NCBI RefSeq assembly: GCF_026339955.1
Contig: NZ_JAPEPW010000001.1
Location: forward strand, 7,337,001 to 7,401,000
Direction of reading: 5' to 3'
DNA: 64,000 bases
Source of the DNA: Streptomyces sp. NBC_01549
GTDB taxonomy: Bacteria > Actinomycetota > Actinomycetes > Streptomycetales > Streptomycetaceae
In this document: positions 8,086-19,233 of the stretch, piece by piece
How the letters are laid out: the number at the start of each line of letters is the position of its first letter
How positions within the stretch are numbered: position 1 is the first letter of the stretch
The notes under the pieces: model-generated
What the model was told of the DNA's origin: nothing
Seen by the model: the letters and a program-made list of their open reading frames with translations, nothing else
Database searches by the model: none
Translations under genes and position numbers: made by a program

Positions 8086-9012
8086 ATGACGACGCTACAA
8101 CCGCCGGTGGCTGCGAAGCGCCCGCCGGCCCGGCCTTCGGCGAAGCGGGACCGCCGTTCGTGGACGGGATGGGGGTTCATCGGCCCCTTCGCGGCCGTCT
8201 TTGCCCTTGTCTTCCTGGCCCCCATCGTCTACTCGATCTATCTGAGTCTCTTCCGCGACCAGCTGATCGGCGGCAACACCTTCGTCGGCCTGGACAACTA
8301 CACGCAGGCACTGAAGGACGACCAGTTCTGGTCCTCGCTGAGCCGGGTCTCGCTGTTCCTGGTGATCCAGGTGCCGATCATGCTCGGCATCGCCCTGTTC
8401 GTGGCACTCGCTCTGGACAGCGGCCGCCTGTACGGCCGGGACTTCTTCCGGATCTCGATCTTCCTGCCGTACGCGGTGCCCGCCGTGGTCGCCACCCTGA
8501 TGTGGGGCTTCATGTACGGCACCCGGTTCGGCCTGGTGGGCGACATCAACAGCGCCTTCGACATCACCCTGCCCGACCCGCTCTCCGCGAACCTGGTCCT
8601 GGCGTCGATCGGCAACATCGTCACCTGGGAGTTCGTCGGCTACAACATGCTGATCTTCTACTCCGCGCTGCGGGTCATCCCGGCCTCGCTGTACGAGGCC
8701 GCGGAGATCGACGGCGCCGGGCAGTTCCGCGTCATCACGGCCATCAAGCTCCCCGCGATCCGCGGCGCCCTGGTCATCGCGACGATCTTCTCGATCATCG
8801 GCAGCTTCCAGCTGTTCAACGAGCCGAGCATCCTGCGCCCGCTGGCGCGCAACGCCATCACGACGGACTACACCCCGAACTTCTACACGTACTCACTGTC
8901 CTTCAACGGGCAGCAGCACAACTACTCCGCGGCGGTCGCCATCATCATGGGGCTGATCACCATGGTCATCGCCTATGTCGTGCAGCTCCGCGGCATGCGC
9001 AAGGGAGCGTGA
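8086..9012 (+). CDS. Carbohydrate ABC transporter permease, MalF type
   Basis: A 308-residue inner-membrane protein with about six transmembrane helices; the first is near residues 27-50 after a basic N-terminus. The cytoplasmic EAA loop that docks onto the ATPase is EAAEIDGAGQFRVITAIKLP. FIGPFAAVFALVFLAPIVYS and LDNYTQAL are typical of CUT1-family sugar permeases. It is the first gene of the plus-strand operon. Its stop is separated by 4 nt from the second permease, so both are probably translated together. No ATP-binding subunit is encoded in the cluster; streptomycetes commonly share one (MsiK) among CUT1 transporters. Confidence 0.93.
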   Translation: MTTLQPPVAAKRPPARPSAKRDRRSWTGWGFIGPFAAVFALVFLAPIVYSIYLSLFRDQLIGGNTFVGLDNYTQALKDDQFWSSLSRVSLFLVIQVPIMLGIALFVALALDSGRLYGRDFFRISIFLPYAVPAVVATLMWGFMYGTRFGLVGDINSAFDITLPDPLSANLVLASIGNIVTWEFVGYNMLIFYSALRVIPASLYEAAEIDGAGQFRVITAIKLPAIRGALVIATIFSIIGSFQLFNEPSILRPLARNAITTDYTPNFYTYSLSFNGQQHNYSAAVAIIMGLITMVIAYVVQLRGMRKGA

Positions 9013-9016
9013 CCCA

Positions 9017-9973
9017 ATGAGCAGCACGAGCAGCCCCGTCACCACCGGGTCCCACTCCGCACCCCCCCAGGCCGGCGGCGGCTCCAAGGGCAGGCCCCGA
9101 CTGCGCACCCCCCGCAAGAACGCGTCCAGGCGCCCCAAACGCAGCATTCTGCTGACCGTGCTCACCGGCTTGATCCTGGTCTACACGGTGGTGCCCCTGC
9201 TGTGGCTGGTCATCAGCGCCACCAAGACCCAGGAAGGGCTCGCCAACTCGTCCGGACTGTGGTTCAGCCACAAGTTCGCCCTCTGGAGCAACATCCACGA
9301 CACGTTCACGTACCACGACGGCATCTTCGTCCGCTGGCTGCTGAACACCCTGCTGTACGTCGTGCTCGGCGCCGGCGGCGCCACCCTTCTGGCGATCCTG
9401 GGCGGCTACGCGCTGGCGAAGTTCAAGTTCCCCGGAAAGCGCGCGGTCTTCGCCGTGGTCATCGGTGCCGTGGCCGTCCCCGGTACCGCCCTGGCGGTAC
9501 CCACCTTCCTGATGTTCAGCAAGATGGGGCTGACCGACACACCGTGGGCGGTGATCATCCCCTCACTCGTGTCGCCCTTCGGTCTGTATCTGATGTGGGT
9601 CTTCGCCTCCGAGGCCATCCCCACCGAACTGATGGAGGCCGCCCGCATCGACGGAGCGGGCGAGATCCGCACCTTCTTCCAGGTGGCCCTGCCGCTGCTC
9701 GCCCCGGGCACCGTGACCGTGCTGCTGTTCACGACGGTCGCGACCTGGAACAACTACTTCCTGCCGCTGATCATGCTCAAGGATCCGAAGTGGTACCCCC
9801 TGACCCTGGGCCTGGACGCCTGGAACTCCCAGGCCCAGACGATCGGCGGCGACGTGATCTTCAACCTGGTGATCACCGGTTCGCTGCTCACCATCGTGCC
9901 GCTGATCGCCGCGTTCCTGCTGCTGCAGAAGTACTGGCAGTCCGGGCTCGCCGCCGGAAGCGTCAAGGAATAG
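9017..9973 (+). CDS. Carbohydrate ABC transporter permease, MalG type
   Basis: A 318-residue partner permease. A Pro/Arg-rich cytoplasmic tail of about 50 residues precedes six hydrophobic segments. The EAA motif is EAARIDGAGEIRTFFQVALP, and the C-terminal GLAAGSVKE is a typical MalG ending. ATG 9017 is used because the upstream in-frame GTG at 8975 lies inside the previous gene. With the MalF-type neighbour it would form the channel for oligosaccharides delivered by the lipoprotein encoded next. Expression should be controlled by the LacI operators upstream of the operon. Confidence 0.93.
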   Translation: MSSTSSPVTTGSHSAPPQAGGGSKGRPRLRTPRKNASRRPKRSILLTVLTGLILVYTVVPLLWLVISATKTQEGLANSSGLWFSHKFALWSNIHDTFTYHDGIFVRWLLNTLLYVVLGAGGATLLAILGGYALAKFKFPGKRAVFAVVIGAVAVPGTALAVPTFLMFSKMGLTDTPWAVIIPSLVSPFGLYLMWVFASEAIPTELMEAARIDGAGEIRTFFQVALPLLAPGTVTVLLFTTVATWNNYFLPLIMLKDPKWYPLTLGLDAWNSQAQTIGGDVIFNLVITGSLLTIVPLIAAFLLLQKYWQSGLAAGSVKE

Positions 9974-10073
9974 CCCGACCTCAGGCCCCCACCCCCCGCA
10001 GCCTCACCTCTTTCACCCTCACTCTGTTCCACCCATGAAGAAGTCCCACCCACGAAGAAGTGGAAGCACCTCC

Positions 10074-11414
10074 ATGCGCAGAACCTCCGGCCGCCTGCTG
10101 CGCGGCTTGACCCTCCTCTCCGTCCTCGCCCTGGGGGCGACCGCCTGCGGAGGCTCCGACGACGACAGCTCCGGCCAGAAGGCGGTGTCCGCCACGGACA
10201 TCCAGGCGGCCCTCAAGAAGGGCGGCTCGGTCACGGTCTGGGCCTGGGAGCCCACGCTGAAGTCGGTCGCCGCCGACTTCCAGAAGAAGTACCCCAAGGT
10301 CAAGATCAACCTCGTCAGCGACCGGTCCGGTGACAAGCACTACACCGCTCTGTCGAACGCCATCGCGGCCGGTAAGGGCGTCCCCGACGTCGCGCAGGTC
10401 GAGTACTTCGCGCTGAGTCAGTACGCCCTCACCAAGGGCCTCAGCGACCTGGCCCCCTACGGCGCCGACAAGCTCGCCTCCAAGTACACCCCGGGTCCGT
10501 GGAACGCCGTGAGCGACGGTGACAAGGTCTACGGCCTGCCGATGGACTCCGGCCCCATGGCGATGTTCTACAACAAGAAGGTCTTCGACAAGTACAAGAT
10601 CGCCGTCCCGACCACCTGGGACGAGTACGTCGACGCGGCCCGCAAGCTGCACAAGGCCGACCCCAAGGCGTACATCGCCAACGACGCCGGCGACGCGGGC
10701 TTCACCACCAGCATGCTGTGGCAGGCCGGTTCGCACCCCTACAAGGTCGACGGCACCAAGGTGACGGTCAACTTCGAGGACGCGGGCGCCAAGAAGTACA
10801 CCGACACCTGGCAGAAGCTCATCGACGAGAAGCTCCTCGCGCCCATCAACGGCTGGACCGACGACTGGTACAAGGGCCTCGGCGACGGCACCATCGCCAC
10901 CCTGACCACCGGCGCCTGGATGCCCGCCAACTTCGTCTCCGGCGTGCCGAACGCCTCCGGTGACTGGCGAGCGGCCCCGATGCCGCAGTGGACCAAGGGC
11001 GACAAGGCGAGCGCGGAGAACGGCGGCAGCTCCCTCGCCCTGCCCGCGCTGGGCAAGAACAAGGAACTCGCCTACGCGTTCGCCGAGTACGCCAACTCCG
11101 GCGACGGCGTGCAGACCCGCATCAAGCAGGGCGCCTTCCCGGCGACCAAGGCGGAGCTCCAGTCCACCGAGTTCCAGAACACCAAGTTCGACTACTTCGG
11201 CGGCCAGGAAGCCAACAAGATCTTCGCCGACTCCGCCGCCAACGTCGCCAGCGACTGGTCGTACCTGCCCTTCCAGCAGTACGCCAACTCGATCTTCAAC
11301 GACACCGTCGGCAAGGCCTACATCTCCGGGACCAAGCTGGCCGACGGCCTGAAGTCCTGGCAGGAAGCCTCCGTCAAGTACGGCAACGAGCAGGGCTTCA
11401 CCGTCTCGAAGTAA
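10074..11414 (+). CDS. Sugar-binding lipoprotein of the ABC transporter
   Basis: About 446 residues. It begins with a basic n-region (MRRTSGRLLRG), a hydrophobic core and a lipobox LGATACGG, so it is lipid-anchored outside the membrane. The mature part is an extracellular solute-binding protein family 1 fold: GGSVTVWAWEPTLKSVAADF, DVAQVEYFALSQYAL, YGLPMDSGPMAMFYNKKVF, and a C-terminal domain rich in Trp/Tyr that can stack on sugars. ATG 10074 is chosen over ATG 10035, which has no ribosome site and would only lengthen the n-region. It sits between the permeases and the cytoplasmic GH42 enzyme, so galacto-oligosaccharides are the likely ligand (inference). Confidence 0.92.
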   Translation: MRRTSGRLLRGLTLLSVLALGATACGGSDDDSSGQKAVSATDIQAALKKGGSVTVWAWEPTLKSVAADFQKKYPKVKINLVSDRSGDKHYTALSNAIAAGKGVPDVAQVEYFALSQYALTKGLSDLAPYGADKLASKYTPGPWNAVSDGDKVYGLPMDSGPMAMFYNKKVFDKYKIAVPTTWDEYVDAARKLHKADPKAYIANDAGDAGFTTSMLWQAGSHPYKVDGTKVTVNFEDAGAKKYTDTWQKLIDEKLLAPINGWTDDWYKGLGDGTIATLTTGAWMPANFVSGVPNASGDWRAAPMPQWTKGDKASAENGGSSLALPALGKNKELAYAFAEYANSGDGVQTRIKQGAFPATKAELQSTEFQNTKFDYFGGQEANKIFADSAANVASDWSYLPFQQYANSIFNDTVGKAYISGTKLADGLKSWQEASVKYGNEQGFTVSK

Positions 11415-11521
11415 CTGGCATCTCCTCGGGAGCCGCCGCTGAGCAGCAGGCGCTCGGCGGCGGCCGCCCGGAAGCAACCACGTACCTCGCGCCACCCCGT
11501 GCAGTAACCGGAAGGACCACC

Positions 11522-13582
11522 ATGATCTCCACCCTCCTGTCCCAGTTGCGGCACGGGCCGGACGGTGACGCCACCCCCCGCCTCGCGTACGGCGCCGACT
11601 ACAACCCGGAGCAGTGGACGCGAGAGGTGTGGGAGGAGGACATACGGCTCATGCAGGAGGCGGGCGTCAACATCGTCTCCGTGGCGATCTTCTCCTGGGC
11701 CCGCATCCAGCCCGCCGAGAACGAGTGGGACTTCGGCTGGCTCGACGAGGTCATGGACCTGCTGCACGCGGGAGGCATCGGGGTCGACCTGGCCACCGCC
11801 ACCGCCTCCCCGCCGCCCTGGCTCAGCACCGCCCACCCGGAGATCCTTCCGGTCACCGCCTCCGGCGAGACGCTGTGGCCCGGGGCGCGCCAGCACTGGC
11901 GTCCCACCTCGCCCGTCTTTCGCGAGCACGCGCTGCGCCTGGTGCGGAAGATGGCCGAGCGCTACGCGAACCATCCCGCGCTGGTCGCCTGGCACGTCTC
12001 CAACGAGCTCGGCTGCCACAACGTCTACGACTACTCCGACGACGCCGCCCGCGCCTTCCGCGACTGGCTGCGCGCCCGCTACACCACCCTCGACGCCCTC
12101 AACCACGCCTGGGGCACGGCGTTCTGGTCCCAGCGCTACAGCGACTGGGAGCAGATCCTGCCGCCCCGGCTGGCCGCCTCCCACCCGAACCCCACCCAGC
12201 AGCTGGACTTCAAGCGCTTCTCCTCCGACGTGCTGAAGGACCATCTGCGCGCGGAGCGGGACGTGCTGCGCGAGCTCACGCCCGATGTTCCGGTCACCAC
12301 CAACTTCATGGTGATGGGCAACACCAAGGGAATGAACTACGCGGACTGGGCCGCCGAGATCGACTTCGTCTCCAACGACCACTACGTGGTGCCCGGTCCG
12401 CAGGACCGCGACGAGCTGTCCTTCTCCGCCAACCTCGTCAGCGGCATCGCCGGTGGCCGTCCCTGGTTCCTGATGGAGCACTCCACCAGCGCCGTGAACT
12501 GGCAGCCGATCAACGTGGCCAAGCGGCCGGGCGACCTCGCCCGTGACTCGCTGGTGCACGTCGCCCACGGCGCCGACGCGGTGTGCTTCTTCCAGTGGCG
12601 CCAGTCGGCGGCCGGCGCCGAGAAGTACCACTCGGCGATGGTGCCGCACGCCGGAGCCGACAGCGAGGTCTTTCGCGCGGTGACCGGCCTCGGACAGACC
12701 CTCAAGACCCTCGCTCCGGTCGCCGGGACCGAGCGTGAGCCGGCCCAGGTCGGAATCGTCTTCGACTGGGACTCGTGGTGGGCGAGCGAGCAGGACTCCC
12801 ACCCCACCGCCCAGCTCAGCTACCGGCAGGAGGCGCTGGACTGGTACTCCGCGCTGCTCGCCCTCGGCATCCGGGCCGACGTCGTCACCACGCAGACCGA
12901 ACTCGACCGCTACCAGGTCCTGATCACGCCGGTCCTGCACGTCATGCCGGCCCCACTGGCCAAGGAGCTCACCCGGTACGCCGAGAACGGCGGCCACCTG
13001 GTCACCACGTACTTCTCCGGCGTCGTCGACGAGAACGACCACATCTGGCTCGGCGGCTACCCGGGCGCCCTGCGCGAGCTGCTCGGCATCCGCATCGAGG
13101 AGTTCGGCCCGCTGCTCGACGCCGAGACGGTCGACGTCGACCTGGACAGCGTGGACGGTGCGGCCACCGGCACCCTGTGGACCGATCGGATCAGCGTCAC
13201 CGACCCTGCGGTGGAGGTGCTGGCCCACTACCGTGGCGGCACGTACGCCGACCGCCCCGCCGTCACCCGGCGCCCGACGGGCCAGGGCTCGGCCGCGTAC
13301 GTCTCCACCCGGCTCGGCGCGGACGGTCTCACCGCCCTGCTGCCGAAGCTGCTCGACCCGGCCGGTGTGCACAGTGAGCTGCCGGACGACGCGCGGGGAA
13401 GCGTCGAGCTGATCGTGCGCCGGAGCGCGGACAGCCGCTATCTGTTCCTGGTCAACCGGACCGACGAGACGGTGCCGCTGACCGGACTCACCGGAGACCT
13501 GCTGGTCGGCCGTACGGACGACGACGGCACCGTCGTCCTCTCGCCCCGGGATGTCGCCGTACTGCGGCAGCCCGCCCTCTGA
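11522..13582 (+). CDS. GH42 beta-galactosidase
   Basis: The 686-residue protein has no signal peptide, so it is cytoplasmic. The N-terminal TIM barrel carries GADYNPEQW, the acid/base glutamate in HVSNELGC (about residue 162) and the nucleophile glutamate in LMEHSTSAVNW (about residue 319). A trimerisation/Rossmann-like middle domain (IVFDWDSWWASEQDSHP, GGHLVTTYFSGVVDENDHIW) and a C-terminal beta domain (YLFLVNRTDETVPLTG) complete the family architecture and usual length. It would remove terminal beta-linked galactose from imported oligosaccharides. A GGAAGGACCACC leader precedes the ATG. It lies 107 bp after the binding-protein gene with no evident terminator and is probably cotranscribed. 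Confidence 0.93.
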   Translation: MISTLLSQLRHGPDGDATPRLAYGADYNPEQWTREVWEEDIRLMQEAGVNIVSVAIFSWARIQPAENEWDFGWLDEVMDLLHAGGIGVDLATATASPPPWLSTAHPEILPVTASGETLWPGARQHWRPTSPVFREHALRLVRKMAERYANHPALVAWHVSNELGCHNVYDYSDDAARAFRDWLRARYTTLDALNHAWGTAFWSQRYSDWEQILPPRLAASHPNPTQQLDFKRFSSDVLKDHLRAERDVLRELTPDVPVTTNFMVMGNTKGMNYADWAAEIDFVSNDHYVVPGPQDRDELSFSANLVSGIAGGRPWFLMEHSTSAVNWQPINVAKRPGDLARDSLVHVAHGADAVCFFQWRQSAAGAEKYHSAMVPHAGADSEVFRAVTGLGQTLKTLAPVAGTEREPAQVGIVFDWDSWWASEQDSHPTAQLSYRQEALDWYSALLALGIRADVVTTQTELDRYQVLITPVLHVMPAPLAKELTRYAENGGHLVTTYFSGVVDENDHIWLGGYPGALRELLGIRIEEFGPLLDAETVDVDLDSVDGAATGTLWTDRISVTDPAVEVLAHYRGGTYADRPAVTRRPTGQGSAAYVSTRLGADGLTALLPKLLDPAGVHSELPDDARGSVELIVRRSADSRYLFLVNRTDETVPLTGLTGDLLVGRTDDDGTVVLSPRDVAVLRQPAL

Positions 13583-13585
13583 CGG

Positions 13586-13654
13586 CCCTCGAACAGCGAG
13601 CACGGCCCCCGTTCGAGGGTTGAGCCGGCGTGTCCCCACCCGGGGGCACGCCGG
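13586..13654. terminator. Two hairpins between GH42 and GH30 genes
   Basis: CCCTCGAAC (13586-13594) pairs with GTTCGAGGG (13611-13619). A second hairpin, CCGGCGTGTCCCC (13625-13637) with GGGGGCACGCCGG (13642-13654), has one wobble pair in 13. Together they may end or attenuate the transporter/GH42 transcript, so GH30 could be expressed at a different level. Confidence 0.65.
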
Positions 13655-13691
13655 TCCATCGCAGCGACCACCTACGAGTTGGGAGCACACG

Positions 13692-15758
13692 TTGGCACGC
13701 CGTACTCGCACAAGACGGCTTCTGGGAACCATCGCAGGCACCGCGTTGGCCACCGGGGCAGCCCTGGTCACCGCCCCGCCGACGAGCGCGGAGACCGCGC
13801 CGTCGGCAGCCGCGTCCGTGACCGTCCGGCCGGATCCCTCGTACAAGGAGCAGAGCTTCGAGGGCTGGGGCACCAGCCTTGTCTGGTTCGCCAACGCCAC
13901 CGGCGACTACCCGGCGCCGATCCGCGAAAAGCTCGCCAAACTCCTCTTCGGCGACGACGGCCTCAATCTGAACATCGCCCGCTACAACATCGGCGGCGGC
14001 AACGCCCCCGACGTCAAGAACTACCTCCGGGCCGGCGGCGCGGTCGAGGGTTGGTGGAAGGCCCCGGACGGCACCACCCGTACGGACACCGACTGGTGGA
14101 GCGCCGACGACGCGGCCGACTGGAACCCGAACGCAGACGCCACACAGCGCTGGTGGGTGGACCGGATCAAGAAGGACATCACCCACTGGGAGACGTTCAG
14201 CAACTCGCCGCCCTGGTTCATGACCACCAGCGGCTATGTCTCCGGCGGCTTCAACTCCTCCGCCGACCAGCTCAAGGCCGACTCCGTCGACGACTTCGCC
14301 GCCTACCTGGCGGGCGCGACCAAGCGGCTGGAGAAGGCGAGTGGCATCAAGGTCGACACCCTCGACCCGTTCAACGAGCCGAACACGAACTACTGGGGTA
14401 CGCGTCTGGGAGCGGACGGGCAGCCGGTCGGCGGCCGCCAGGAGGGCGCGCACATCGGCCCCGAGCTCCAGCAGCAGGTGATCCGCGCGCTGGCCCCCGC
14501 CCTCAAGAAGGCGAAGACCGGCACGAAGATCTCCGCGATGGACGAGACCAACCCCAGCCTCTTCACACAGAACTGGAACACGTACCCCCAGGACGTGCGT
14601 GACCTGGTCGGTCAGTTGAACGTCCACACCTACGGAACGGGTGGCCGTACCAGCGTGCGCGACCTGGCCAAGGCGGCGGACAAGCCGCTGTGGATGAGCG
14701 AGGTCGAGGGCGACTGGGGCGACGGCCAGAGCTTCACGGACATGCGGCCGGGCCTGGGCCTGGCCCAGCAGATGGTCAACGACCTGCGCGAACTCGAGCC
14801 CAAGGCCTGGGTGTTCTGGCAGCCGGTCGAGGACTACGACAACATGAAGCCCGGCGGCGAGTCCGCCAAGGGCGGCAACTGGGGCAGCGTCCAGATCCCG
14901 TTCAGCTGCACGTCCGCGGACACCCTCGCGACCTGCCCCATCTACACGAACACGAAGTTCGACACCGCCCGCAACTTCACCCACTACATCAAGCCGGGCG
15001 ACCGGCTGATCAAGACCGACGACACGTCCAGCGCGGCCGCGGTCTCCAAGAGCGGCAACGGGGCGACCATCGTCCACGTCAACAGCACCACCAGCCCGCG
15101 AACGGTCACCATCGACCTGTCCAAGTTCGGCCACATCGCGCGAGGCGCGACGGTGACTCCCGTGGTGACCAGCGCCGACGGCAAGTTGGCACGCCAGACC
15201 TCCGTCGCGGTCACCGGCCGGCAGGCCACCTTCACCGTGCCCGCCCAGTCCGTGACCTCCTTCGTCGTCAAGGGCGTGTCGGGCGTGGCCAAGGACGCCG
15301 CTCTGCTGAAGAAGGGGCACACCTACTCCCTGACCGGCGTCCAGAGCGGCAAGGCGCTCACCGTCGCGGACGACGGCAGCAAGCTCGTCATCAAGACGGC
15401 GAGTACGGACGCGGCCACGGTCACCGGCCAGCGGTGGCGGCTGCGACAGATCAGCGGCCACACCGGCAACCGGCAGCGGTACGTGTTCACCAACCCGGTG
15501 GAGGGCAAGCGGCTGGCCGTGCGCGACGGCGCCCCGGTCCTGGAGGCGGACACCGGTCCTCGTGACGAGGCGACGCAGTGGATCATGTCGACGACAGGTG
15601 ACGGCACCTGGACCCTCGTCAACGCCGCGACCGGGAGGCTCCTGGAGGTGGGCGGTCAGGCCACCGCCGACGGGTCCGCCGTCACGATATGGACACCGAA
15701 CTCCGGCTCCAACCAGCGGTGGACGGTGTCCGACGTGACCGACGGGGCCGGATCCTAG
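13692..15758 (+). CDS. Secreted GH30 endo-beta-1,6-galactanase with C-terminal ricin-type domain
   Basis: About 688 residues. TTG 13692 follows GGGAG at good spacing and opens a signal peptide (ARRTRTRRLLGTIAGTALA ... TSAETAP). The catalytic barrel begins SFEGWGTSLVWFANATGDYP and contains LNIARYNIGGGNAP, a segment characteristic of fungal/actinobacterial beta-1,6-galactanases. Catalytic glutamates are likely in DPFNEPNTNYW (residue about 229) and LWMSEVEGDWGDG (about 337). A beta-sandwich follows, then a lectin-like domain from about residue 545 (SGKALTVADDG, GRLLEVGGQATADGSAV, NQRWTVS) of the CBM13/ricin type. It would cut beta-1,6-galactan side chains of arabinogalactan proteins outside the cell, feeding the importer and GH42 enzyme upstream. 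Confidence 0.88.
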   Translation: MARRTRTRRLLGTIAGTALATGAALVTAPPTSAETAPSAAASVTVRPDPSYKEQSFEGWGTSLVWFANATGDYPAPIREKLAKLLFGDDGLNLNIARYNIGGGNAPDVKNYLRAGGAVEGWWKAPDGTTRTDTDWWSADDAADWNPNADATQRWWVDRIKKDITHWETFSNSPPWFMTTSGYVSGGFNSSADQLKADSVDDFAAYLAGATKRLEKASGIKVDTLDPFNEPNTNYWGTRLGADGQPVGGRQEGAHIGPELQQQVIRALAPALKKAKTGTKISAMDETNPSLFTQNWNTYPQDVRDLVGQLNVHTYGTGGRTSVRDLAKAADKPLWMSEVEGDWGDGQSFTDMRPGLGLAQQMVNDLRELEPKAWVFWQPVEDYDNMKPGGESAKGGNWGSVQIPFSCTSADTLATCPIYTNTKFDTARNFTHYIKPGDRLIKTDDTSSAAAVSKSGNGATIVHVNSTTSPRTVTIDLSKFGHIARGATVTPVVTSADGKLARQTSVAVTGRQATFTVPAQSVTSFVVKGVSGVAKDAALLKKGHTYSLTGVQSGKALTVADDGSKLVIKTASTDAATVTGQRWRLRQISGHTGNRQRYVFTNPVEGKRLAVRDGAPVLEADTGPRDEATQWIMSTTGDGTWTLVNAATGRLLEVGGQATADGSAVTIWTPNSGSNQRWTVSDVTDGAGS

Positions 15759-15768
15759 CTCTACGGCG

Positions 15769-15822
15769 GCATCCGTCTCCGCGCCCACCCCTGACAATCC
15801 GGGCGGTCGCGGAGACGGATGC
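15769..15822. terminator. Bidirectional terminator between convergent genes
   Basis: GCATCCGTCTCCGCG (15769-15783) pairs perfectly with CGCGGAGACGGATGC (15808-15822), a 15-bp stem with a 24-nt loop, between the GH30 gene and the convergent membrane-protein gene. Confidence 0.8.
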
Positions 15823-15852
15823 GTCGTCGACCACGTGAAGTTCCTTGAGCCC

Positions 15853-16482
15853 TCAGCGCCCCGCGCTCGGCCCGACCGGGTGCCGACGCACCCAGACGAG
15901 CAGCGCCACCGAACACACCGCGGCGAACGCGCACCAGGTCGACACGAACTCGAGCTCCCACAGCACCCAGCAGATCAGCGCGCCCGCGCCCATCAGCACA
16001 CCGAGCAGGACAAGTCCACGGTCGCCGGAGAGCAGGAGGGAGCCGACGGTGGCCAGGAGATAGCCGGCGACGAGCAGTTCAGGATCGTTCAGATGCACGA
16101 CGTAGCCGAGGGTGTGGCCGCGGACCTCAGCCCGCACGGGGCAAGTCACGAGGGCGTACGCGAGTGCGGCGGCGGTCGCGACGCCGACCGCCAGGGGGAC
16201 CGTCAGCCTGCGCAGCGCGTGCGGGGGCGCCGCGCACATCGCACCGGCCGGGACCCACACCGCGAGCAGCGGCAGCGCGATGACGGCCCAGGCGACGGTG
16301 GCGGGGCCCGTACCCCCGCCGGAGTCCCAGACCGCGGACTCCACGATCTGATGCGCCCCGAGGACCAACGGCAGCGCGGCCAGCGGCAGATCGCGGGATC
16401 GCCGCACCCGCGCCACGCAGGCCACCCCGACCGCGGCGATCCCGACACCGGCGGCCAGGTCGGCCGTCGCACTCCAACACAT
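15853..16482 (-). CDS. DUF6629-like integral membrane protein
   Basis: The 209-residue product begins MCWSATADLAAGVGIAAVG and has six or seven hydrophobic segments with short charged loops (RVRRSRD, RAEVRGHTL) and a basic tail. The MCWSATAD start, an early LVLGAHQIVESAVW helix and the ELEFVSTWCAFAAV segment match the DUF6629 family as I remember it, whose function is unknown. The ATG at 16482 is chosen because of this conserved start, although the frame stays open upstream to 17034. It is convergent with the GH30 gene and unrelated to it. Several tryptophans and histidines lie within the membrane segments. Confidence 0.75.
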   Translation of the reverse strand: MCWSATADLAAGVGIAAVGVACVARVRRSRDLPLAALPLVLGAHQIVESAVWDSGGGTGPATVAWAVIALPLLAVWVPAGAMCAAPPHALRRLTVPLAVGVATAAALAYALVTCPVRAEVRGHTLGYVVHLNDPELLVAGYLLATVGSLLLSGDRGLVLLGVLMGAGALICWVLWELEFVSTWCAFAAVCSVALLVWVRRHPVGPSAGR

Positions 16483-16600
16483 CGCGTCACCAGGGGGTCG
16501 GCCGTCATGTGATTGCACCTTTACGGTGACCAAGGTAGTGCCGCCGTCGGTCGGGGGCGCGGGAGCCCGCACGGGGGTCCTCATCCGGCCGAGTGGGGAC

Positions 16601-19000
<2,400 letters not shown>

Positions 19001-19233
19001 CGTGTCTCCATCTGTTCGGTGGGGCCGCCCGCACGGTCTCCGTCGGCGTCGCCTGGCTGGATCCGACCAGCCCCGAGGGTAACGTCTGGTTTTCCCGTGC
19101 CGGGGCCCGGACCGCGATGTCCGTGGCCGTCACGCTAGCGGCGGCGTTCTGACCGGCGCTTCTCGAATCCTGACCGATCCGGTCACCTGCTTCGCCACCC
19201 AGGACGGCGTGCCCGTCGTCGCACGCGTCGCGT

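Noticed and set aside
10035..10073. Upstream ATG of the sugar-binding lipoprotein
   Set aside because: No ribosome site, and it would add 13 residues ahead of an already complete signal peptide; ATG 10074 is better placed.
19001..19233. Short plus-strand frame ending near 19152 (WLDPTSPEGNVWFSRAG)
   Set aside because: It lies in the upstream region of the UvrA-like gene, has no start or family match, and is too short to call.
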